Assembly (NCBI RefSeq): GCF_000425885.1
Contig: NZ_AUEH01000005.1
Location: 1-64,000 of the forward strand
DNA: 64,000 nt
DNA from: Schleiferilactobacillus harbinensis DSM 16991
GTDB taxonomy: Bacteria > Bacillota > Bacilli > Lactobacillales > Lactobacillaceae
Direction of reading: 5' to 3'
Notes under the pieces: generated by a model
The model's input: only the letters and a program-made list of their open reading frames with translations
Database searches by the model: none
Told to the model about the DNA's origin: nothing
Translations under genes and position numbers: made by a program
In this document: one piece after another, positions 35,809-43,769 of the stretch
How the letters are laid out: every line of letters starts with the position of its first letter
How positions within the stretch are numbered: position 1 is the first letter of the stretch

Positions 35809-36612
35809 TATACGGTTTCTTACACATACGACGACGGCACCAATCCAGCTGTAACGATTACCCATGTGGTGATTTTGAAAGTCAGCAAGCACGTTGTACC
35901 GCCAGTAATCGTGGCGAAAGATCCGGTCTTCACGTTTGACACCGGCTTTGTTAAAGATCAGACGGTTATTCAGGGCGGATCATTTGATGAAACCGCCGGT
36001 ATTCATGCCTGGACGGACGCTGATCAGACAACGCCGATTCCCAGCAGTGATTGGCAAATCACTGGTCAAGTCAATACCCAGACGCCTGGGGTGTATCACT
36101 TAACTTACACGATCACTAATCCAGTGGGCGGTCACACAGCGCAATTGCAGCGGCAAATCACAGTAGCAGCCAAGCTGACCGAGCAGGCGCAGCAAGGAGT
36201 TGTTAAAGTGACCAACAATGCTGGGGCAGTGCTTTATACCAATCCGGAAACGACCAATGCTGCCGGGCGGACGCTCAGTCGCCAAAGCAGTTGGCGGTAC
36301 TTCGGTGTTGTGCGCGATGCCGCCGGTCAAATCGTTGCTTATGATTTAGGCGGTCATCAGTATGTTAAGGCAGTTGATGTGGCGGTACCGGCAAGCAAGC
36401 CGCAGAATGGCGTCTTCACGGTACGGTATCCGGCCCATCCCAAGTGGGCAATCGCAGTCTATGATGACACCTTGCACACGCAAAAGTTGATTGCAGCGGG
36501 GTCAATTTGGCAGACGTACGGCAGTGAAAAACTGGCCGACGGTCACTCCTACTACAATCTTGGTGGGCATCAGTGGGTCCGGACCGACTATGGTTACTGG
36601 CATACCAAGTGA
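35809..36612 (+). pseudogene. SLAP-domain protein, C-terminal part beyond the in-frame stop
   Basis: This is the same frame as the preceding gene after the TAA. It encodes the end of one Ig-like domain, another Ig-like domain with LTYTITNPVGGHTAQLQRQI, and two SLAP-type wall-binding repeats (about the last 130 residues; QIVAYDLGGHQYVKA and HSYYNLGGHQWVRT). A GTG at 35866 could start a shorter ORF, but no ribosome binding site and no signal peptide are seen there. Unless the stop is suppressed or is a sequencing error, this part is not translated and the truncated protein is not wall-anchored. Confidence 0.7.
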
Positions 36613-36694
36613 TGCGTGAAACGATATGAATTTGACCCGGTACTGCGGTAATTCACGGTATCGGGTTTTAGTGACTCAAAATGGAGGAATGAAC

Positions 36695-39052
36695 ATGGCA
36701 GAAGCACGCTTCTCAACACACTTTAATCAGCACGGAGCCTTGGTGAAACTAACTAATTCCCGCGACGCCAAACACATGAACTGGGTGGTCTCACCGGATT
36801 ATCTCACATCCGTCGGCTATCACGATGATGACAAGCTTTTTGGTGAATTTTCACTCTCAATCAATGGCCGTGACTATCGCAGCATTGATTTATCCCCGAC
36901 TATCATGGCGGCGGCGAATAAAACCACGGTGGACTACACTCTGCCGGACGCCCAGGTCGCTCTAACTTATACTGACCAGACCGATCGGCTGGTTTGGGAT
37001 GCAGCCTTGACTAATACGACCGACAAAGCAGTTCAGGTCGATCAATTCTCAGTGTGGGCCTCACTGGCCTATATCATGTTTCGCAACAAAGACGTCCAGG
37101 TCAATATGGACGACTCAGCCGCAGTGTTCCCGTCGATCTCCAAGAACTTTACCAAACTGGCGGCGATTCGACGGGGTAATGCTGGTCCGCACTTAGGGGT
37201 GTTCCAAACCGCTGGGATAGTGCAATCGGTGGGCACTTATAGCGAATGGACCAATCGTTTCTTCGACAATGTATCACCCTCACTGGACGGGCTGCTGTTT
37301 CACGAGATCGTTTTGGCCGGGGGATATCCCGCCAGCCGGGCGCCTAAAAAGGATTGGATTTATCCCCATCGGCCGATTCAGCTGGCTATAGGGGAAACGA
37401 AGCATTGGCAATTCGTATTGACCGATTTTGATCACGCTGATGATTTTCAGGCGACAGCCTTGGCGTTGGGCCAGCCAAAGATTCAATACGCGCCGTTGGC
37501 TTTTGCCGATAAGCCAGTGACATTCAGCATCACATTGCCGCAGGGCAGTGCCCTCCAGGCACTTGCTGTGCGGTATAAAGCAGATGACGTGGTAACTGAG
37601 GATATCACCGTTAAGTATCATGGTGGCCAAGTCACATTCACCCCAGTGGGGCTTGGCGAACACGAACTTCTCCTCACATTGGCCGACGGACGGCAAGATA
37701 TGGCGGTCTTTAATGTGACGGCAGCTATCGATCAGGTTATTCAGCGGCGCACCCAGTGGCTGACGGATCATGCTTATTTAGGCGCCGAAGGAAAACCGGC
37801 TTACGCTTTTGGCCCCATTTCTAACCAGGGGGAATCACTGGGTAAGCTGAGCTTCATCTTGCAATCCAACCTATTGCAGCCCACGGCTGATACCGCTCGG
37901 CAAGTCGAAGCCGTGGAAGCCAGCGCTGTACATTACGTCCGCAATAAGTGGTTCCAGAATGGTGATTTCACTCAGCCAGTCAACTTGTATGGTGATTTCT
38001 ATCGGGACATGGATTTTGAATACATCGGCCACATTTATTACTTGCTGTCCAAGTGTCCTGCCGAGTGGCTCCATTTGGAATCAGCTAAAACGTATTTGCA
38101 ATGGGCGGCACAAGTCTTCGAGTTGCGGGTTGATCCAGAGATGCACACAATTCAGCGGGGTAAAGAAGAAGCACAGATGCTGGGCGTGTATTTCCTATAC
38201 ATCAATGATCTGCTCCATGACTTGAAAGACAAAGGATTAACCGAAGAGTATACCGTGATCAATACGTGTTGGCAGCGGGCAGTGCAACGGGTCGCCAAGG
38301 ATAGCCCGCAATATAAGGCGGCGATTACGGAACATTTCTATGACAACGCTGGGTTTGGCCCAGCTACCGGGGCACTAGCTGCTTCAGACAGTCTGGCAGC
38401 GGCCCGCCGGTACGCTGAATTGTTGAAAGCCAACATTGGTTTCAGCAATGACTTTCGCGCTCAGGCCCCTGATCGTTGGTGGGAGGCACAATCGTATATG
38501 ATCCATGCATTGTGGGGCGGTATCGTCGCCGCATCCGCGTTAATGGCTTACGAGCACTTAGGTGACGCAGAATTACTAGAGGGTGCGTACCGAGCCACTG
38601 TCGGGGTACTCTACATGTATGATGCCAACGCCACGACAATTGATCGCCCCATGACCCCGGGGGAGGCAGCGTCAACTTATTCCATTGCTGGGCCCAATTT
38701 GAATCGGCCGGATCTATCCCGCAATCGGTTTGGCCAATCGGCATTTGCCAAAGACGGCGGTATTTTTTCTCGACTATTTCCCGAGGGCGATACGGGTGCT
38801 GCTGATTGGGATATGGGTGAAGAAATGGCGGCGTATCTGACCGGCTTTGGTCAGAAAACCTACGTCTACGTGGACGATGCCAATCAGCTGCATGTGGTGA
38901 ACGGCCAAGCTGAAAAAGTTGCTGCTGATCACTATCGAATCACCAGCGATGCCCCCTATATTCACGAATATCTGAACGTTCCGTACCACCAGACACTGCA
39001 AACAACGGCAGCTGAAGTGACCTACAGCATCCAAGACGGTTTTTCTGCGTAA
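36695..39052 (+). CDS. Cytoplasmic DUF5695-like protein
   Basis: 785 residues with no signal peptide. The N-terminal half (to about 360) is a beta-sandwich with RFSTHFNQHGALVKL, HMNWVVSPDYLTSVGY and RLVWDAALTNTTDKAVQVDQF. The second half is helical and toroid-like: AYAFGPISNQGESLGKLSF, NLYGDFYRDMDFEYIGHIYY, RWWEAQSYMIHALWGGIVA. This matches the layout of the secreted DUF5695 protein upstream, but it is shorter and lacks binding modules, so it may act on the imported product. Conserved Asp/Glu pairs near 433-437 (DMDFE) are candidates for catalysis. ATG 36695 follows GGAGG by 7 bases; the ORF upstream to 36626 has no site. Confidence 0.72.
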   Translation: MAEARFSTHFNQHGALVKLTNSRDAKHMNWVVSPDYLTSVGYHDDDKLFGEFSLSINGRDYRSIDLSPTIMAAANKTTVDYTLPDAQVALTYTDQTDRLVWDAALTNTTDKAVQVDQFSVWASLAYIMFRNKDVQVNMDDSAAVFPSISKNFTKLAAIRRGNAGPHLGVFQTAGIVQSVGTYSEWTNRFFDNVSPSLDGLLFHEIVLAGGYPASRAPKKDWIYPHRPIQLAIGETKHWQFVLTDFDHADDFQATALALGQPKIQYAPLAFADKPVTFSITLPQGSALQALAVRYKADDVVTEDITVKYHGGQVTFTPVGLGEHELLLTLADGRQDMAVFNVTAAIDQVIQRRTQWLTDHAYLGAEGKPAYAFGPISNQGESLGKLSFILQSNLLQPTADTARQVEAVEASAVHYVRNKWFQNGDFTQPVNLYGDFYRDMDFEYIGHIYYLLSKCPAEWLHLESAKTYLQWAAQVFELRVDPEMHTIQRGKEEAQMLGVYFLYINDLLHDLKDKGLTEEYTVINTCWQRAVQRVAKDSPQYKAAITEHFYDNAGFGPATGALAASDSLAAARRYAELLKANIGFSNDFRAQAPDRWWEAQSYMIHALWGGIVAASALMAYEHLGDAELLEGAYRATVGVLYMYDANATTIDRPMTPGEAASTYSIAGPNLNRPDLSRNRFGQSAFAKDGGIFSRLFPEGDTGAADWDMGEEMAAYLTGFGQKTYVYVDDANQLHVVNGQAEKVAADHYRITSDAPYIHEYLNVPYHQTLQTTAAEVTYSIQDGFSA

Positions 39053-39057
39053 CCCGC

Positions 39058-39252
39058 TTATTCCTTTTCCTCAAACCGTTTCGTCAACGCAAAACTACCA
39101 AACAAAACGATGATCAATACCGCAGCGATAAGCAACGCCGTGGTGTGGGTCATCGTTTTTTTGAATACGGCCCAAACCACGGCCAGCAGGCCGATCTGCA
39201 AGAGCCAGGCCACCGGGGACTGGCCGCCAACGGGTTTAAAGAGAACTTTCAT
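39058..39252 (-). CDS. Small two-segment membrane protein
   Basis: 64 residues with hydrophobic segments at about 13-30 and 38-55 and a charged C-terminus (TKRFEEKE). No family is recognised. A GAAAGGTG lies about 11 bases before the ATG. It is downstream of, and on the same strand as, the AraC fragment, so it could be the former partner gene of that regulator. Confidence 0.6.
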   Translation of the reverse strand: MKVLFKPVGGQSPVAWLLQIGLLAVVWAVFKKTMTHTTALLIAAVLIIVLFGSFALTKRFEEKE

Positions 39253-39278
39253 AAGTAGGTAAGCACCTTTCTGACTGA

Positions 39279-39488
39279 CTATTCGGGAATGTCGCCATTC
39301 TCGGGGATGTAATTGATTTTATCGGCGATCCGCTTAGGGATCGGAATCTGGGGATCGACATTGGGGTTATTCAAGTGGATGCGGCTGTTGGCCAAGCGGT
39401 ACTCGGACGGTGACAGGACGGTGGTGGCTTTGAAGTGGCGCATGAAGACCTTCGGATCATTGAAATAGGCCGCTTCCGCCACTTCATG
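39279..39488 (-). pseudogene. AraC-family regulator, C-terminal fragment
   Basis: Read on the minus strand, EVAEAAYFNDPKVFMRHFKATTVLSPSEYR is the second helix-turn-helix of an AraC protein, followed by a natural tail to the stop at 39279. Everything upstream of about 39488 is missing; the DNA there belongs to a GH127 fragment on the other strand. No start codon with a ribosome binding site exists, so this is the 3' remnant of a deleted regulator gene. Confidence 0.8.
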
Positions 39489-40003
39489 GCCGGACGTTCA
39501 AGCTGGGTCTGCGGATTCCGGGCTGGTCAGCTAACAATTACGCCTTGAAGGTGGACGGCAGGTCTGACGATGTCGTCAATGAAGATGGATTTGTATTTCT
39601 GACCATCGACGATGAGAACGTCACTCTCGATTTGAAGCTGGACATGAGCGTGAAGTTCATGCGGGCCAGCAACCGGGTCCGGGCGGACTTCGGGCAGGTC
39701 GCTATCCAACGCGGTCCGGTCGTCTATGCGGCTGAACAAGAGGATAACGAAGCCCCGCTGTGGCTGTACAAGGTTAACCGCGGTGCCAAGACCGAAAGCC
39801 ACTATGAAGCCGGTCTCTTGGACGGTGTCGAAGTCGTCGAAGTCGCTGCTCAGCGCGAACCAGAACAAGACGTGACGGATGATTTGTACACGGATGCCCC
39901 AGATGTACCCGCTGAAGAAACGCAATTGACCCTGATTCCGTATTACGCTTGGGCCAATCGGGCAGACGGGCAGATGCAAGTTTGGCTGCAACGCGGCAGG
40001 TAA
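39489..40003 (+). pseudogene. GH127 (DUF1680) beta-L-arabinofuranosidase, C-terminal fragment
   Basis: The plus-strand frame ending at TAA 40001-40003 reads FKLGLRIPGWSANNYALKVDG, RVRADFGQVAIQRGPVVYAAEQEDN and LTLIPYYAWANRADGQMQVWL, which is the C-terminal beta-sandwich of GH127 enzymes. About 170 residues remain of a protein near 650 residues. The catalytic cysteines and the start are absent. It begins exactly where the AraC fragment ends, so one deletion removed the 5' halves of both divergent genes and their shared promoter. The intact homologue at 16962-19532 belongs to a longer subgroup, so this is not simply its copy. Confidence 0.82.
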
Positions 40004-40036
40004 TGGCCTAGACCAGAACGGTTGTAGAACATAAAG

Positions 40037-40095
40037 CTCAAAAAAATCCCAAGACGTACACAACGATTAATCATTGTATGCGTTTTGGGATATTT
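40037..40095. terminator. Hairpin after the GH127 fragment
   Basis: AAATCCCAAGACGTACACAACG pairs with CATTGTATGCGTTTTGGGAT imperfectly around ATTAAT. The T-tract is strong only on the minus strand. It probably separates the deletion scar from the aldehyde dehydrogenase gene. Confidence 0.5.
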
Positions 40096-40117
40096 ATATA
40101 CCAATCTTAACGGTTTG

Positions 40118-40147
40118 TTGCAAAAAGACGGTCGAAGTGATTATAAT
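40118..40147 (+). promoter_or_regulatory. Promoter of the aldehyde dehydrogenase gene
   Basis: TTGCAA (40118-40123) and a perfect TATAAT (40142-40147) are 18 bases apart, about 50 bases upstream of the start codon. Confidence 0.7.
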
Positions 40148-40198
40148 GGAACAAGTGGCTAATGGTTACTACCACAATAAAAATTGGAGGGTCCAATC

Positions 40199-41572
40199 AT
40201 GGCATATCGTACCGTTTATCCATATACTAACGAAGTATTGCAGACGTATGATCCAGCGACCGACGCTGAGCTGGAGCAGGCGTTGGCTGCCGGCCACGCT
40301 CTATACAAGCAATGGCGGGATGCCGATCCTGCTCCGCGGGCGCGGATCCTGCGCCAAATTGCCGCGCGTTTGCGTGCCAAACGCACTGAATATGCAACAA
40401 TCATGACCCATGACATGGGTAAATTGATCGGTGAATCGGAGGACGAAATTGATTTGTGTGCGGCGATTGCCGATTATTATGCAGAACACGGACCAGCCTT
40501 TCTGCAACCGCAACCGCTGCCAACGAACCAAGGCAAGGCGTACTACGTGCGGCAGGCGACTGGGGTATTGGTAATGGTGGAACCCTGGAACTTTCCGTTC
40601 TATCAAGTGATGCGGGTCTTTGCACCGAACTTCATGGCGGGAAATCCGATGATTTTGAAACACGCATCCATCACACCGGGATCAGCTGCAGCATTTCAGG
40701 AACTCGTGACTAGTGCCGGTGCTCCGGCCGGTGCACTGACTAACTTGTTCATGTCATACGATCAGGTCAGTAAAGCCATTGCCGATCCACGTGTGGCCGG
40801 CGTTGCGCTGACCGGTTCTGAACGGGGCGGCGCAAGCGTAGCCGCGGAAGCCGGCAAAAACTTGAAGAAGTCCTCTATGGAGCTGGGCGGTACCGATGTA
40901 TTCATCGCCCTCGATGATGCGGATTGGAACAGGGTTTACAAGTTAGCTCCGGCCGCCCGGCTAGCCAATAGCGGTCAGGTCTGCACGTCCGCCAAGCGGT
41001 TCGTTATTGCAGCCAGTCACTATGATGAATTCTTGGAGCATCTGAAGGCAGCGTTTGCCCTGCGCAAGCCCGGCGATCCCCTGGATCCGTTGACGACATT
41101 GGCGCCAGTATCGTCAGCGAGTGCGAAAAAGAAGATTCAAAGCCAAATTGATGAAGCAGTGGCCAATGGTGCCCAAGTCTATTATGGCAATGAACCGATT
41201 GATTTGCCTGGTCAGTTTGTCCAGCCGACCATTTTGACTGGATTAACGCCGGATAATCCGTTGTACAGCCAAGAAATATTTGGTCCCGTGGCCGAGGTCT
41301 TTAAGGTCGATAGTGATGATGAGGCGGTGGCCTTGGCCAACGATTCAAATTATGGTTTGGGCGGCGCTGTGTTCTCCCAAGACCAAGCTCGGGCAGAAGC
41401 GGTGGCAGCCCGCATTGAGACTGGCATGACGTTTATTAACCAGTCCTTGCGCAGCGTACCGGAATTACCTTTTGGCGGCGTGAAGAACTCCGGTTATGGC
41501 CGGGAATTGAATGAATTAGGCTTTAGTACTTTCACGAATGAACATTTGATCGTAGCGGCACCGCAAGACTAG
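40199..41572 (+). CDS. NAD(P)-dependent aldehyde dehydrogenase, succinate-semialdehyde dehydrogenase type
   Basis: The 457-residue enzyme oxidises an aldehyde to its acid. It has MVEPWNFPFYQVMR near residue 122, the glycine motif LTGSERGG, the Glu motif SMELGGTDVFI near 225, the catalytic Cys in NSGQVCTSAKRF near 260, and EIFGPVAEVF. It resembles the short GabD-like proteins of lactobacilli more than the CoA-dependent group. GGAGGG lies just upstream of the ATG at 40199. It has its own promoter and a following hairpin, so it is probably monocistronic. The natural substrate is not shown by the context. Confidence 0.9.
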   Translation: MAYRTVYPYTNEVLQTYDPATDAELEQALAAGHALYKQWRDADPAPRARILRQIAARLRAKRTEYATIMTHDMGKLIGESEDEIDLCAAIADYYAEHGPAFLQPQPLPTNQGKAYYVRQATGVLVMVEPWNFPFYQVMRVFAPNFMAGNPMILKHASITPGSAAAFQELVTSAGAPAGALTNLFMSYDQVSKAIADPRVAGVALTGSERGGASVAAEAGKNLKKSSMELGGTDVFIALDDADWNRVYKLAPAARLANSGQVCTSAKRFVIAASHYDEFLEHLKAAFALRKPGDPLDPLTTLAPVSSASAKKKIQSQIDEAVANGAQVYYGNEPIDLPGQFVQPTILTGLTPDNPLYSQEIFGPVAEVFKVDSDDEAVALANDSNYGLGGAVFSQDQARAEAVAARIETGMTFINQSLRSVPELPFGGVKNSGYGRELNELGFSTFTNEHLIVAAPQD

Positions 41573-41588
41573 CTGCGGTTTCCAGATG

Positions 41589-41630
41589 ACCCTGACATGC
41601 TTTGCAAGCAAAGTGTGCCGGGGTTTTCTT
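41589..41630 (+). terminator. Terminator of the aldehyde dehydrogenase gene
   Basis: CCCTGACATGCTTTG pairs with CAAAGTGTGCCGGGG (with mismatches) around CAAG, followed by TTTTCTT. Confidence 0.7.
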
Positions 41631-41731
41631 CGTAATGAGGCATATGGTCATGTACGCATCTTTCTGACAATTAGGTCACCTATACTTGTAACGTAACAAA
41701 TTTTGAGCAACCTATTTTTGGGAGGATCGTT

Positions 41732-43258
41732 ATGACGAATAGAAATGGATTATTGCGGACCGGCACAGCGTTATTACTGGCGGGCACATTAGCTGCGGGG
41801 CCGGGTCCGGCGGTGGTCAGTGCCGCAGCAGCGGATAATGCGCCGGTCACGGTGGACCAGCAGGCAGCGGAGCCAACGGCGGCCAAGCAGCCAGCCGGGC
41901 AGGAGACCCCTAGCCAAAAAATCAGTGAGACCCTGCGCTTTCGCCTGCAAAATGGTGCCCCAGCCAGTTATGGCACGCCATTGACGATTGAATTCTACGA
42001 TGCTCAGGCCCCGGAGAAGCCGATCAGTACGAAAGAATTGGCGGCCACCCAGGACGAAACACCCACGGCAGCCAATTCAGAGATCACGATTTCTGACGCC
42101 GATGGGTTCCAACCCGGGAAGTCCTACGCCATCAAGCTCAAAGCGGGGGACGAGGCGTGGCAGGCGGTTCCGGGGACGATTGTATTCACAGCGGCGAAGG
42201 AGGCGGCACAGATCGACGTTGATCGATTTGCACTGTTAAAAGGGGTCAAACAGTTTCAACTGGTAGATGAAGCTGGGCAGCCGGTGCAAGCCGTTGTCCG
42301 GGCGATTCCAAATATTGTCAACGGTGAGCAAGAAGCTGATATCCAGCAAAGTAATGAACAGGGGCTGGTCACTTTTTCAACCGCTGACGCGGGCTTCCAG
42401 CGGACGGTGATTTATCACCTGGCGGTTGAGGGATATACGTTCACTGATGGCGTACTGAATTGGAATCTGCTTGGGGGTGAAAAGGGGACCGACGTGACCA
42501 AGTTAACGGTGGCTAAAGTCGACCCTCAGCCCGTACCAGTACCGGATCCGTCACCGGTTCCAGCGCCGCAGCCAGTACCAGCCCCTGACCCAACGCCGGC
42601 ACCGCAGCCAGCCGACCCGCGCACCAGCGTCACTGGGGCGGTTTATATTGCCAGCGGCACAGCGCCCCAATATCACTGGGATGCCCAGACTAATCAGTTA
42701 ACACCGAAAGACGCCGCCTTTGATTTGAACCAAGGAACGGGCTGGCAGATTGCGTGGCGGCTGGTAACGTCCAACGGCGATGTGTATTACAGTGTAGCCA
42801 ATGACAGCTATGTCGCGGCCAAAGATGTGGTCCGCACGCAAGGCTTTCGGAAACTGCGCGGCGTGGTGACGGTGAACGCATCTGGTGCTGCTTTGCGGCA
42901 GGGTACGACTGACTCGGACGGCGCAATCAGTCGGCAATTACCCGCTGGTTCCCAGTGGCAATTCTATGGGATTGCAAAAAATGCCGACGGTACCAGTGCG
43001 TATTTGCTAGGCGGCAATCAATGGATCAGCACGACCCAAGCAGACATCAGCAACGGCCGTACCCATGGGGTGTTTCGCGTAGGCGCCGCCGCAACGGAAA
43101 CGGTTGACCGCAACGGCCAGGCGCTGGCCCGCACCTTGCCTGCTGGTTCCGGTTGGCGCGTGGCCAGCCTGCGGACTTTCCACGGTCAGTTATATTATCA
43201 AGTGGCTGCCAATGTGTTTGTGCCGGCTGTGGCCGGAGCGTATCAAGCCCAGGACTGA
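41732..43258 (+). CDS. Secreted surface protein with Pro-rich linker and SLAP-like repeats
   Basis: 508 residues. A signal peptide (1-32) is followed by a region with two beta-rich segments (about 65-265; LRFRLQNGAPASYGTPLTIEF and VKQFQLVDEAGQPVQAVVRAI), which look like collagen-adhesin or pilin-type domains. A linker of repeated Pro-x-Pro (about 270-293, PVPVPDPSPVPAPQP) follows, then three SLAP-like repeats to the end, with AYLLGGNQWISTTQ in one. There is no LPxTG sorting signal, so attachment is probably through the repeats. GGGAGG precedes the ATG. Likely a non-covalently wall-bound protein; partner unknown. Confidence 0.75.
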   Translation: MTNRNGLLRTGTALLLAGTLAAGPGPAVVSAAAADNAPVTVDQQAAEPTAAKQPAGQETPSQKISETLRFRLQNGAPASYGTPLTIEFYDAQAPEKPISTKELAATQDETPTAANSEITISDADGFQPGKSYAIKLKAGDEAWQAVPGTIVFTAAKEAAQIDVDRFALLKGVKQFQLVDEAGQPVQAVVRAIPNIVNGEQEADIQQSNEQGLVTFSTADAGFQRTVIYHLAVEGYTFTDGVLNWNLLGGEKGTDVTKLTVAKVDPQPVPVPDPSPVPAPQPVPAPDPTPAPQPADPRTSVTGAVYIASGTAPQYHWDAQTNQLTPKDAAFDLNQGTGWQIAWRLVTSNGDVYYSVANDSYVAAKDVVRTQGFRKLRGVVTVNASGAALRQGTTDSDGAISRQLPAGSQWQFYGIAKNADGTSAYLLGGNQWISTTQADISNGRTHGVFRVGAAATETVDRNGQALARTLPAGSGWRVASLRTFHGQLYYQVAANVFVPAVAGAYQAQD

Positions 43259-43277
43259 TTCGATAGTTCAATGACAG

Positions 43278-43305
43278 TTGACATTCCGCAAAATGGTGTT
43301 ATGCT
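43278..43305 (+). promoter_or_regulatory. Promoter of the oppA T-box transcript
   Basis: TTGACA (43278-43283) and TATGCT (43300-43305) are 16 bases apart and placed just before the T-box leader. Confidence 0.6.
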
Positions 43306-43311
43306 ATTTCT

Positions 43312-43592
43312 CAATTAAAGTGCAACAGAAAAACGGACTAAGTGAGTAGCCAAGACAGGACTGTACAGAAAACCCGGATTGCTGAGAGCGGGGTAGCCAG
43401 TCGCGGCGAATATGGCTTAGCAACCTGGCATACCGAACCGTTAGGCAAGGCTATGATGATTGGCGGCCATTACCCCGCACGCGGATGATTTCGTCCGTCG
43501 AGTGGATCGTTTTTGACGATCAAGTGGAATGGTACCGTGGGGCAGCTCACTTCTAACTAACAAAAGTTAGAAGTGGGCTGTTTTTTTGTTAG
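43312..43592 (+). ncRNA. T-box riboswitch upstream of the peptide-binding protein gene
   Basis: The leader has the AAGTGAGTAG bulge near its 5' end and a Stem I region with TTGCTGAG pairing to CTTAGCAA. The antiterminator T-box is GGAATGGTACCGTGG at 43527-43541. A terminator follows, of AGCTCACTTCTAAC and GTTAGAAGTGGGCT ending in seven T. The specifier is less certain. Aligning CGAATATGGCTT with CGAACATGGTCT of the Met T-box at 12625-12962 puts ATG (43412-43414) at the specifier position, so methionine is the best guess. Confidence 0.88.
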
Positions 43593-43600
43593 AGGGCGCA

Positions 43601-43698
43601 GGCCGACGGTTAGCGGCGTAGGCATAAGGACCAGGATGCAGAAAACCCGCACTTAGGTTTTATGCATCCTGGTCCTTATGCCCTAGCCGCTGTCGGCC
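43601..43698. repeat. Long imperfect palindrome between T-box and oppA
   Basis: The arms run 43601-43640 and 43662-43698. The innermost 23 or so bases (GGCATAAGGACCAGGATGCA and its complement) pair without error, and the outer parts (GGCCGAC, AGCGGC) pair after a four-base bulge. The 21-base centre contains a further AAAACC/GGTTTT pair. The result is a hairpin of more than 40 pairs, longer than a terminator and without a T-tract. It may be a miniature inverted-repeat element or a structured RNA. It overlaps no gene if oppA starts at 43770. Confidence 0.8.
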
Positions 43699-43769
43699 GG
43701 AGCCCGTTTCGGCGAGACAATCTAATCGGTGAAAGTTTTTTTGTTGGCAGCACAATTTGGAGGAATGAA

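Noticed and set aside
43662-43769. Longer N-terminus for the OppA-like protein
   Set aside because: The start lies in the palindrome and would place 36 residues before the lipoprotein signal; GGAGG supports 43770.
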